Source: a virus
IMG/VR virus record: IMGVR_UViG_3300032285_001383
Coordinates: 1-42,464 of that record
DNA: 42,464 nt
Strand: one strand, 5' to 3'
Shown here: positions 20,335 to 29,800 of the stretch, piece after piece
Numbering within the stretch: position 1 is the first letter of the stretch
Layout: each line of letters begins with the position of its first letter
Made by a program: the position numbers and the translations under genes
The notes under the pieces: model-generated
The model's input: only the letters and a program-made list of their open reading frames with translations
Databases searched by the model: none
What the model was told of the DNA's origin: nothing

Positions 20335-23300
20335 TTATGTCCAAGCACTTGTTGCACTTGTTGAACCTCCACTGTTTGTTGCTGTTACTGATAATTGTCC
20401 CCAAATATTGGTTCCGCCACTATACGACATGCTGGTTCCAGTTCCTGTTTTTACCAATGTGGCACCTGCTCCAGAGTTATTTGTTGCCGTATAAAATGCA
20501 TAAGTATAAGATGTTGCACCAGTTGCTGACCAAGATCCACTCCATGAAGGCCCAGCTGAATATGTCAATGTAATTGAAGGTGTTCCTGGTGCTGAAACTA
20601 CAACATTTGCTCTTGTACCAGTAGCTCCTCCTGACCATGAAGAAGCACCAGCTGAATTTCTTGCACGAACATAATAAGTTCTTGATCCACCAGCACCCAT
20701 GCCAGTGTCTAAAACATAGGTATTAGTTCCTGGATAAAAATCTGGGGTATATGAATCAAGAGGTGGACCACCCCACCAAACTTCATATGAGGTTGCACCA
20801 CTTGATGCATTCCAAGAAACATAGATTCCATCAGTTCTTGTTGTAGTTGCAGATATTCCAGTCGGTGTTGATGGAATTGTAATTTGTGCACCAGATGAAG
20901 CTAATGCGCTTCTTGCAGAGTTATAAGGTGTCCACACATTATTACTATTTGCTGCTGATACATAAAAATAATATGAACTGCTGTAAGATAAAGTAAAATC
21001 ATACGATGTATTAGTTGTAGCAGCATCATAACCAGTTGCTGGATTTGTTGTTGTTGATGAGCCAGAAGAACTAAGCCAATAAATATGATACTGGGTAGCA
21101 TTAGTTGCACCCGACCATGAAACTGTAAATACATTTCCACTTACAGATACTGATACAGATGTTGGAGCAGTTGCATTTGCAACTCTTGTTCCCGATACTC
21201 CGTTGCCTGCTGGGTACCATGCAGAATTACCGCCTGGTCCTTGAGCACGAACCCAATAATATCTTGTGCTTCCTTGTGTTATTGCAGTATCTGAGTATGT
21301 TGTTGTTGTTGAAGTAAAATCTGGAGTACTTGAAGTTGATGGATTTCCAGTTGCTGAACCGCTATACCATATTCCATAATTAGTTATTGTACCAGTAGCA
21401 CCTGACCAACTTAAATCAACACCGTTTGCTGTTCCTGTAGCAGTCAAGCTTGTTGGTGCAGTGGGAGCAACCGCAGCAATTGTTACAGAGCCTAAATATA
21501 CCCATGCGCTTGTATCAGCTATATTTCCACTATTTGTATACGATCTAATCCAATAATGCCTTGTTGTGGGTGTACCAATAGTTGCAGTATAACTTGATCC
21601 AGTCAATCCAGTGTAATCTGGAGTAACAGTATTTGCTGGTGGTGAATAAGTAGGTAACCAATAAATTTGATATGACTGTACGTTGTTAAGTATAGATGCA
21701 CCCATTGTTTGATTAAATGTATCTACATAAGGGCTCCAAGTTAAATATGCATCTGTTCCAGATACGCTTGCGGTTCCCGCCGATGGTGCATTGGGAGATC
21801 CAGTGTAAAACCAATTCTGTGCAACACCTGTTTGTCCGCCACTATTTGAAGTTGCCCCGCCCAAGGTGTTATTGCTGCTATTGTATCCTGTAGCAGTCAT
21901 ATAGTAATAACCATTTCTTGGAAGATCATAATAAAAATAACCAGTTCCGTATGCCGTTCCAGAATCAAATAACGTATAGGTATTTGAATTTCCATGACCA
22001 CTAACTCCAGTTCCATTTGCACTTCTCCATACTTGCCAATCTATTCTTGCAGCATCTGAAGAGTAAACAGCAATAAATCCTTGAGAAGATGTGGAACCAA
22101 AATAAGTAGAAAATTGAGGAACTCCAGCATATTTAGGAAGTGCAGTAAATTGAATTGATGCTGAAGCAGTTGTAAAATTAGTTTTAGCAACGTATATTGT
22201 TACCGTATATGTAGTACCAGGTGTTAAATTATCTGCAATCCATTCATATGGAAATTCTTGATTTTTACTTATAGTAGTATTTGGACTAATTGATGCTGTC
22301 CAAGATTCTGTATTTGAATATGCTGTATCATAATTATCAATATGTATTGTTGCATAACCTGTAGGATACACTGAAAAACCAACATTGTAAACAGATAATA
22401 CTGGTGTTGCTAGTGTTCTAGATTGGATTGTTACTGGATAAGAATTTGTAGGATCGCTTGGGATACTATTATAGTATGCAATAACAACACATCTTAATGC
22501 AATATAGTTTCCATTAGTAATAAAATCTGTTGGTACAGTAATTGATCTTGTTGTATAACCAGGCATGTTTACATATGTTTGATAATCTGTTGATTTTTGC
22601 CATTGATATGTATAGCTTGTTGGAGTAATAGACCAGTTGGCAGAATATTCTTCAATATAAACGGTTCCTCCAGGAAATGTGTCTCCCATTGGTTGAGGTG
22701 TTCTTCCAGAAAGTGGTGCTAAAGTAGTTCCAGTGGTTACGCCACCAGCTGCGCCTAAATATCCGCTATAATTATTTGGGTTGTAACCTTGTGATCCAGT
22801 AATTGGAATTACATAAAAACTATATGTATGACTATTATTTAATCCAGTAATTGTTGCTGTGCCATAATAAGAACCTACATATCCACCAGTTCCATCGGTG
22901 CTACTGGAAGATCCATATGTATATGTTCCAGTATTTAAATCTTGATAATAAACAAGATATCTGCCTGTAGCAAAATAGTCATCTTGACTTGCAGCTGCCC
23001 AATTGATTCTTATAGAATTAGATACTTGATATGTAGTATCAATTGTAACTGTTGGTTTAGCTGGAGTTCTTAAAGTATAAGACCCTGTTGATTGATAACT
23101 TTGACCATTAGAATCTGTTGCTGTAATTGAAAAAGTAATAAAATTATCTCCTCCACGACCCATAGCAGCTGTTCCTGCTTGAGGTATTGTTGCAGCATAT
23201 GTATTTGTACCTGCTGGTACTCTTGATGACGCACCCGTTGCAGGATTTGAAAGACTTGTTCCAGAGGCAAGTGTGTAGGTTGTTCCATATGAATTTAATA

Positions 23301-23592
23301 ATTTAAAATTATAAGATATTGATGTTGGAGTTGGACTAACGTGATACATAGTTCCATATACTTTTGCCAAGTCATTATTGCTATATGTTGCACTGCCAGA
23401 ACTTAAATCAATTTTTGCTTCAACAGTTTTTTCAATTTGAAATGTAGAAGAATAAGCTGATTGCCAAGTTGAAAGTGTATCTTTTACCCACAAATTAGTA
23501 ATTGGTTGCCATGTTGCTAATGCGGTTTTTACATATATTTTTGCTTCAGACCAAGTACTAAGTGTATTTTTTACCCAAACTTTTGCTGCCAT
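20335..23592 (-). CDS. Large FN3-repeat tail fibre/adhesin (1085 aa)
   Basis: A tail fibre or minor tail protein. The N-terminus carries three short repeats of the form (W/Y)VKx(T/A)L(S/A)TW (VWVKNTLSTW, IYVKTALATW, LWVKDTLSTW) in the first 45 residues. The rest is beta-rich, with several FN3-like domains. The clearest are about 710-1085, four units of about 90 residues with the pattern P-x-APTSLTATGT...VDLSWSGATG...YYWVRAQGP. The composition is Ser/Thr/Tyr/Gly-rich. FN3 domains are common on tails and bind cell-surface sugars weakly. It is the last large gene of the tail block and may contact the host; the receptor is unknown. Confidence 0.82.
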   Translation of the reverse strand: MAAKVWVKNTLSTWSEAKIYVKTALATWQPITNLWVKDTLSTWQSAYSSTFQIEKTVEAKIDLSSGSATYSNNDLAKVYGTMYHVSPTPTSISYNFKLLNSYGTTYTLASGTSLSNPATGASSRVPAGTNTYAATIPQAGTAAMGRGGDNFITFSITATDSNGQSYQSTGSYTLRTPAKPTVTIDTTYQVSNSIRINWAAASQDDYFATGRYLVYYQDLNTGTYTYGSSSSTDGTGGYVGSYYGTATITGLNNSHTYSFYVIPITGSQGYNPNNYSGYLGAAGGVTTGTTLAPLSGRTPQPMGDTFPGGTVYIEEYSANWSITPTSYTYQWQKSTDYQTYVNMPGYTTRSITVPTDFITNGNYIALRCVVIAYYNSIPSDPTNSYPVTIQSRTLATPVLSVYNVGFSVYPTGYATIHIDNYDTAYSNTESWTASISPNTTISKNQEFPYEWIADNLTPGTTYTVTIYVAKTNFTTASASIQFTALPKYAGVPQFSTYFGSTSSQGFIAVYSSDAARIDWQVWRSANGTGVSGHGNSNTYTLFDSGTAYGTGYFYYDLPRNGYYYMTATGYNSSNNTLGGATSNSGGQTGVAQNWFYTGSPNAPSAGTASVSGTDAYLTWSPYVDTFNQTMGASILNNVQSYQIYWLPTYSPPANTVTPDYTGLTGSSYTATIGTPTTRHYWIRSYTNSGNIADTSAWVYLGSVTIAAVAPTAPTSLTATGTANGVDLSWSGATGTITNYGIWYSGSATGNPSTSSTPDFTSTTTTYSDTAITQGSTRYYWVRAQGPGGNSAWYPAGNGVSGTRVANATAPTSVSVSVSGNVFTVSWSGATNATQYHIYWLSSSGSSTTTNPATGYDAATTNTSYDFTLSYSSSYYFYVSAANSNNVWTPYNSARSALASSGAQITIPSTPTGISATTTRTDGIYVSWNASSGATSYEVWWGGPPLDSYTPDFYPGTNTYVLDTGMGAGGSRTYYVRARNSAGASSWSGGATGTRANVVVSAPGTPSITLTYSAGPSWSGSWSATGATSYTYAFYTATNNSGAGATLVKTGTGTSMSYSGGTNIWGQLSVTATNSGGSTSATSAWT

Positions 23593-23595
23593 TTA

Positions 23596-25164
23596 TTACC
23601 AACTAACCCAAAGATCTCCAACATATCCAGTACCGCCACCTGGAGCACTGGACCTTTGGCCATAATAAACTGCCATACCTAATTTAACAAGTCCGCTATA
23701 TGGATCTTCAATTAACATTCTTTGTCTTGCACCTGCGCCGATACCATAAGATAAGTTTCCAGAATTGGGGTCGGTTATAACATATGCTATTGTACCTCCC
23801 GCAACTGATTGATAATCTGTATAGTTTCCTTGAACTGGCATACCATAAATAAAAGTTCCCGCTGAACTTAATTTAATTTTTGAAGTTTTATTATAAGCGG
23901 TTGCTGATGATCCACTGTAAGTAGCTGTGTCATCAATACCAGAAGTTGGGCTTCCAGCTGCTAGATTAATATATCCAGTACCTGAAGTAGCTGACATTGA
24001 AATATTTCCAATAGCAGTTGTTACACTCATTCCTGTTGGACCCCAATAATTAGTTCCTGATGCTACTGTTATTGATCCAGTAATACTTGCTGAGGTAGCA
24101 ATAAGGTTTCCATATGTGTCTACTGAAAAAGTTCCATTACCATTGTTATAAGCAATAGAACTAATTGTTCCAGCAGTAATTTTTCCAGCATCTAAGTTTC
24201 CAATTACTTGGCTTGACACAGTTGTTCTTGTCCATGTACCTGAAACAATTGTGTACTGTGCAATAATGCTTCCATCAACATTCCTTACAAACCAAGTATC
24301 CCCATCTATATTATTACTTGTATTTGAATATGTATTTGCAAAAGTATCTGTTGTTGGGGTGCCTCCAGTAGCTGAAGATGTTACTGTTTGCTTTGTACCA
24401 TTTGGAGCATAACCATTATTAGTTGTATCACCTTTTGTTCCATAAATAATTGTATTTTTTCCACTTGCGCTGCTTTGTGCTGCAAGTGCTGCATTATTTG
24501 CATCAGATGCAGCTTGAGCTGCAGATTGAATTGCTGTATCTTGTACACTGATCCATGCAGTTCCACTCCATCTATAAGCTTTATATCCATGAGCTGAGTC
24601 ATACCACATATCACCAACATTGTTTGCTGTAGGTGCAGTAGTACCAACAAATGTTTGATTTTTAGTTATGGCTACAGCTACATTGGTAGTTAAAGCACTA
24701 GCTGTTACACCATTAATTGTTGCATTTGATGCAACGCTTCCAGCAAATACTGCAGTTCCATCTGCAGCATTAATATAAAATGTTTTAACTCCAGCTTTAA
24801 ATCCAGCAATACCAGTACTATTAAGAATAACTCCAGTACCCTTTGTCGTTCCAGTAACTACATTAAACAATCCAACGTTTGGAGGAAATGGTGCATCTGT
24901 AGTTGTTGCATATAATGCTCCACCATTTAATTGAATATCTGTACCATCATTGATTGCTAATTGATTAAGTCCACTTGCACCCTTTGCTGATGCTGTATAA
25001 GGTATTGATGCGTAGTCTGAAACTCCATAAGTACCGTCCGCATTCTTTTTTACGGCACGAACCAACAAGACATAGCTACTTCCTGGAAGCAGGCCATCTT
25101 GAGTCACTGATGCTTGAGTTGTTGCACCTGGACTCCATTGGGCGGTAGTACTTGTTGTAGCCAT
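23596..25164 (-). CDS. Tail fibre protein with coiled-coil linker (522 aa)
   Basis: A structural tail/fibre protein. It opens with what looks like the second half of an FN3-like domain (PGSSYVLLVRAVKKNADGTY). It then has a beta segment, a motif VGDMWYDSAHGYKAYRWSGT near residue 190, and an Ala-rich coiled-coil (SAAQAASDANNAALAAQSSA) typical of trimeric fibres. The C-terminal half is Gly/Ser/Thr-rich beta repeats ending YVGDLWVSW. The GDMWYD...W-x-GTAW pattern recurs in many siphovirus tail fibres. The gene is separated by only three bases from the FN3 fibre gene downstream. Host range role inferred. Confidence 0.8.
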   Translation of the reverse strand: MATTSTTAQWSPGATTQASVTQDGLLPGSSYVLLVRAVKKNADGTYGVSDYASIPYTASAKGASGLNQLAINDGTDIQLNGGALYATTTDAPFPPNVGLFNVVTGTTKGTGVILNSTGIAGFKAGVKTFYINAADGTAVFAGSVASNATINGVTASALTTNVAVAITKNQTFVGTTAPTANNVGDMWYDSAHGYKAYRWSGTAWISVQDTAIQSAAQAASDANNAALAAQSSASGKNTIIYGTKGDTTNNGYAPNGTKQTVTSSATGGTPTTDTFANTYSNTSNNIDGDTWFVRNVDGSIIAQYTIVSGTWTRTTVSSQVIGNLDAGKITAGTISSIAYNNGNGTFSVDTYGNLIATSASITGSITVASGTNYWGPTGMSVTTAIGNISMSATSGTGYINLAAGSPTSGIDDTATYSGSSATAYNKTSKIKLSSAGTFIYGMPVQGNYTDYQSVAGGTIAYVITDPNSGNLSYGIGAGARQRMLIEDPYSGLVKLGMAVYYGQRSSAPGGGTGYVGDLWVSW

Positions 25165-25172
25165 ATTCTATC

Positions 25173-26069
25173 CTAACTTAGTTGGAGATAGTATTCTATA
25201 TCCAACGGCACTCCATAGACTTTTGCAATTGGAGTTGTTAAAACTGATCTGCTAACTAATCCAGCAGTGTTTGTAACTTCCCCAAGCAATGAAACTCTTA
25301 ATGCATCAACAATAATTTCAGAAGAAGAACCTATTGTTTCAATCTTTATTGAAGAAATTGTAGATAAAGTTTGTATTGCAGATGTAAAGTTTTTAGACAA
25401 TACTTGATATCCAGATTTAACTGAGGCATCAAAAGGGTAGCTAAGTTGTGTGTATGCGCCAGTCAGATCTGTTAATGTAACACGAACTGATCCTGATGTG
25501 CCAGATGGAACGTTTGCTAAAACATCTAATGTATCAACTTGAGAATATGATGATAGATCTAAATAAAAATTACTATTTGTAATTGTTGTACCATTTGATA
25601 AATCTAAACTGTAAAGCCCAACTCTTGGAGATAAGCTACTTTGTGCGGCGTATGGAACACTTGTTGATGTTCCAGCAGATGAAACCCAATCTGTTGGTGT
25701 TGAAAAATCTGTAATAATAAGTGTATCTCTTCTTCCAAATACTTTTGAGGTTGTAATCGGAAATACTCCTATTTCATAAATGTTAGCAGCAATAGAAGCA
25801 TCTAATGTACCTTTAACTATTAATAGATTTGGTGTACCAATTTTATATGACTTAAGGGTAACTGGGCTTCTTGCAATCTCATATGCCAATGTTAGATCAT
25901 TTACTGTTGGAGTAGTATTAATTGTACCTACGGCTATGGATGATGCCCATTCTTGAATTGACCCGCTCAAATATTGCAAGATTGCATTCTTACCATTTGT
26001 AGTAATAATGTTTTCTGAGCGTCCTACTTCAACCCCGTTTTGTTTAAATACGTATGTGCCTTTTAACAT
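25173..26069 (-). CDS. Tail/baseplate structural protein (298 aa)
   Basis: A structural protein of the tail block. The N-terminus (MLKGTYVFKQNGVEVGRSEN) and the segment NGKNAILQYLSGS resemble phage tail proteins that begin with a short beta domain and an 'N-I-I-T-x-x-G' turn. The middle is a jelly-roll-like stretch (SNFYLDLSSYSQVDTLDVLA) suggesting a carbohydrate-binding or fibre-attachment domain. No enzyme motif is present. Tight spacing to both neighbours (8 bases each) puts it in the same transcript. Exact role unknown. Confidence 0.7.
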   Translation of the reverse strand: MLKGTYVFKQNGVEVGRSENIITTNGKNAILQYLSGSIQEWASSIAVGTINTTPTVNDLTLAYEIARSPVTLKSYKIGTPNLLIVKGTLDASIAANIYEIGVFPITTSKVFGRRDTLIITDFSTPTDWVSSAGTSTSVPYAAQSSLSPRVGLYSLDLSNGTTITNSNFYLDLSSYSQVDTLDVLANVPSGTSGSVRVTLTDLTGAYTQLSYPFDASVKSGYQVLSKNFTSAIQTLSTISSIKIETIGSSSEIIVDALRVSLLGEVTNTAGLVSRSVLTTPIAKVYGVPLDIEYYLQLS

Positions 26070-26077
26070 AGCTCCCC

Positions 26078-26797
26078 CTATACCGTAATATTCCCTGTAG
26101 TAAATACTGCTCCAGCCAAACCGTCTTGATTATAAGGAGTAATAGTAACCTTATAAGTTCCATGAGGTACATTTGTAAATGAACCACTAACCCTAGTGTC
26201 ACCACTTGTTGGAACAATTAGTTCAGAGCTTGAAGCATTTGTAGACTGGTTTGTAGCAGCCATAACATAATTTGTTGCATTAGCAATAGCATCCCATGCT
26301 ACTACTATATTACCAGATGTTGAGTCAGAAGTAACTACGTTAGTTACTGGAAGCGTAGATTTAGCTTGACTTGCCACGTACTTAATCTCATAAAAATCTG
26401 CTCCAGGAACGGGATTAAATAAAACAGTTACTGATATTGTATTTGATCCCGATGCTGTATTTAACTTTGATGTTCCTATTTTTAAATTTGTTGGAGGGGT
26501 AAGTGTAACTGTACCTGAAATTTGATTTGTAATACCACTTGTAGATGAATCTGTAGATGATAAAGCTAGTGGGTCAAATCCTTCTGCGCTATAAAGACTT
26601 AATAAATCAGTACTTAAATACTTTAACAACTCTTGGTCATCAACAACTATAACGTTGCCTGCACCAAAAAGTGCTCCTAATTTAGCTAAACCGATAGCTG
26701 TATTGTTAGGATCGCTTTTACCAATATAAAATTTACCACGCTGGGCGGGTGCTAAGGGATTTATATAATTATTATTATCTGTTCTTGTATCTGACAT
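26078..26797 (-). CDS. FN3-containing minor tail protein (239 aa)
   Basis: The N-terminal part (RGKFYIGKSDPNNTAIGLAK, then GNVIVVDDQELLKYL) is a small domain not recognised further. From about residue 95 an FN3-like module appears (TLTPPTNLKIGTSKLNTASG), followed by a second (NIVVAWDAIANATNYVMAAT) ending YKVTITPYNQDGL. These are typical FN3 strands. The gene has an extended -10 box and a very strong ribosome binding site (AAGGAGGG) in the 32-base gap after the giant tail gene. It probably decorates the tail tip. Confidence 0.75.
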   Translation of the reverse strand: MSDTRTDNNNYINPLAPAQRGKFYIGKSDPNNTAIGLAKLGALFGAGNVIVVDDQELLKYLSTDLLSLYSAEGFDPLALSSTDSSTSGITNQISGTVTLTPPTNLKIGTSKLNTASGSNTISVTVLFNPVPGADFYEIKYVASQAKSTLPVTNVVTSDSTSGNIVVAWDAIANATNYVMAATNQSTNASSSELIVPTSGDTRVSGSFTNVPHGTYKVTITPYNQDGLAGAVFTTGNITV

Positions 26798-26817
26798 TTT
26801 ATCCCTTTCCCTCCTTA

Positions 26818-26826
26818 ATTATATCA
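26818..26826 (-). promoter_or_regulatory. Extended -10 promoter candidate before the FN3 tail gene
   Basis: TGATATAAT on the minus strand lies between the stop of the 1994-aa tail gene and the 239-aa gene, about 20 bases before its ATG and just before its AAGGAGGG ribosome binding site. A -35 match is absent. Identical in core sequence to the SSB promoter element. Confidence 0.45.
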
Positions 26827-26829
26827 TTT

Positions 26830-29800
26830 TTAGGTGAACTTACCACTTATACCACCCCAAGGACTATAATAAGTTGTTCCATTTGCACCAACAACTGTTT
26901 GTCTAACTCTAAAATAACTGCTTCCAGTTGATCCAGTATTTACCAAAAAGTAAGATGAAGATCCTGTGTTTATGTTTGGTGATGAATGATCTTTGTGTCC
27001 TGTATTACCTGGTGTTCCAGATGCTGATGTTTTATTATAATAAATTTCCCAATCCCATCCCCATGAAACCCAATCACCCGTTGGAGCAGATGGTGTTGTT
27101 GGATTATACCAACTATAACATCCTCCTGAAGCATGATAGATGCTACCATCTGCATTTCTATGGAAATTTTCTGCAACAACTTTTGGCCCAGTTGAGAATG
27201 GTTTAGGTACTACTGAAACTGGAATAGGGTATGTGTATGTTTGACTATCTCCATTAACATTATTTGTTTGACCAGTAACGGTTATTACTACGCTTCCACC
27301 TTCAGACCATGAAAATGAACTATCTGTAAAATTAATTCCATCATTAGATATAGAAACATCTAACGGATTCTTCCAATCAGGTGAAGATGCCACATAATCA
27401 ATTTTATATTCATTAGTGCCTTCTGCTGATAAACCTTGATATACGATGTGATATGCATCATAGCCTGCATTTCCTGTCCAAGAAACTGATGTATTTCCAG
27501 TCGCTGTTGGAATTGAAACTGGTTTAGATGTTGTAGGAATCTGTATACCCTGCTTTGCCGCACCACTTAAAGTTCCTTCTTGATTCTTTGCTTTTACATA
27601 AACAATATATGAGGCATCATCTCGTTTTGGAACATTTGTTATTGTAAATGTATACACACCATTAGCTAGTGGCATTTGAGTTACGCTTTTAGGTGTAATA
27701 ATTTCATCAGCTTGACCAGATCTTCCAGGTGATAAGGTTACTTCATAAGACACTGGTGTATTATTACTCGTATCTTGATCAATTAAAATATTAATATTCT
27801 TATATGCAGTAGATGTTCCATCAGATAAAGATAAATCTATTGTTGGGGTGCTTGGTGAAACACCCGAATATGTAATAATGGATGTTGAGGTGCCTGGAGT
27901 AAAGTTATAAAGAGCACCTTGACAAAGAATATCTCCTGTTCCATCCGCATTTGGATATCCATTGATTAAAATGTCATATGGAATAGCTGTTAAGTTTGTA
28001 AATGTTTTTTCTCCTGTTGTTACAGTAAATGTTTGATCTGGCTTACCAGTAGCTGATAGCGTGATTACATATGACTTTATAGGCTTTGTAATAACATTGT
28101 AAAGACTGGATACCCCGCCAAAATTAATTTTAAATGAAGTGGATGATATTGGTGTTGCATTAATGATTACTCCAGGCAAATCTGTTGCAGTTCCTGCCTT
28201 GTGTGTAATTGTCATTGAATCACCTAAAGCCCCAGAACTACTCTTGGGGGTTACTGTTATAGTATAAATCTTACCAGCAGTTAGGTTTGGTATTGCTAAA
28301 TTATAAGGTTGGCCAGCTGGGTATGCCACGTCTGTTCCCCATAGCTCTTGATCTCCAGAAATATGGTAATCAAACAAGCTTGAGTTTGTTGGTTGTGTCC
28401 ACAACAATGTAATGTCATCTTTTTTAGTTGCATAGTTATATGTATCAGAATAAACTGTTAAATCTGTTATGGGCCCAACAACTGTAGCGGCAGCGGCAGA
28501 ATATGTAAATGCTGCATATGTTTTTGTTGAATAAGAACTTGTTCCAAGTGTTATATAGATTGGTACTGAGCCTGCATCATGTGCAGGAGATGAAACTTGT
28601 ATTCTTGTTGGAGAGTTGATATATGTTACGTTGTATGCAGCAGAGCTCCCAAACAATACTGACGGCAATGCATCCGCTGCAAATCCCGCTCCACCACTTA
28701 AAACAACTGTGTCTCCACCCTCTATTGATCCCTTTGCGGGATTACTTGCAGTAACTGGAATTCCATTTACCGATTCAATAACAACAGTTCCTGCAGAATT
28801 TAATATTGTTTGTGGAGTTGGTGCAGTACCAACTTTAGATGGAACTGGAGAATAACCAATTTCATTTAGCACAAGCATAGTTTTTAAACCTTGATTAAAT
28901 GTTTGACTAACTGATTGTACAAAAAATGTTATTCCTGAAATATTTTTTAAAGTATGAGTTAATGAAACAACATCTCCCACTTGAACTAATGGGTTTCCAA
29001 ATATTTCAACGGAAATATTTTTACTGAAAGCATCTGATGCTTTAGCAACTACGCCTAAGATAGAGTTGGCAGCCTTTAATGATTGAACCCAATCTGACTG
29101 TAGTTCTACAACCTCATTTACATTTTGTGGATTTAATACTCTTTCTAAGGACTGCTGTTCTGTTAAAACAATAAGACTTCTTGTTCCCACCATAAACTGT
29201 GCAGAAACCGCCTTGTTATATTCACTACCAGTTTTAGTCCAAATTGAGAACGGTGAATTATTTACAATTGCAAATTTAGATCTAAAGCCGCTATTAATAA
29301 CATCAGAATATGATAAATTATTTTCATATACAGAAATCCAATCAGTTGGAGCATTTGTTAAAACACTATTTGAATAGTAAAGGTTATACATAACTTTAAA
29401 TGGCTCTGCACCCATAGAAGGAGAAATTACATTTTGAACATCATACATATTTAAACCAATTACAACTGGTTGGGATTGAACAAAAAAGAATCTTTCAAGT
29501 TGTTTTTTATCAGCAACAAGATCATTTAAAAATGACTTCTTTTGAAAATGATAACTTACTGTTTCATCAACAACGCTTTCACATGCATACAATTCAGATA
29601 AATAAACTTGACTTGTTGCAACATTATCTCCATGACAATAAAATCCAAATCTTGTATTTTTATTTGCAACAAAAGATGTTGCATCAACATCTGTTTGAAT
29701 TCTATAATTATTTATATAAATAACTATTTTTGATGTTTTAGAATTAACAGTAACTTTTAAATTAATCATTCCAAGTTCTTTTTGTGCAAACTTATCTGTT

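Noticed and set aside
20335-26797. Frameshift joining of the neighbouring fibre genes
   Set aside because: Each has its own start with spacing of 3-9 bases and no slippery heptamer was noted at the junctions; they read as separate genes.
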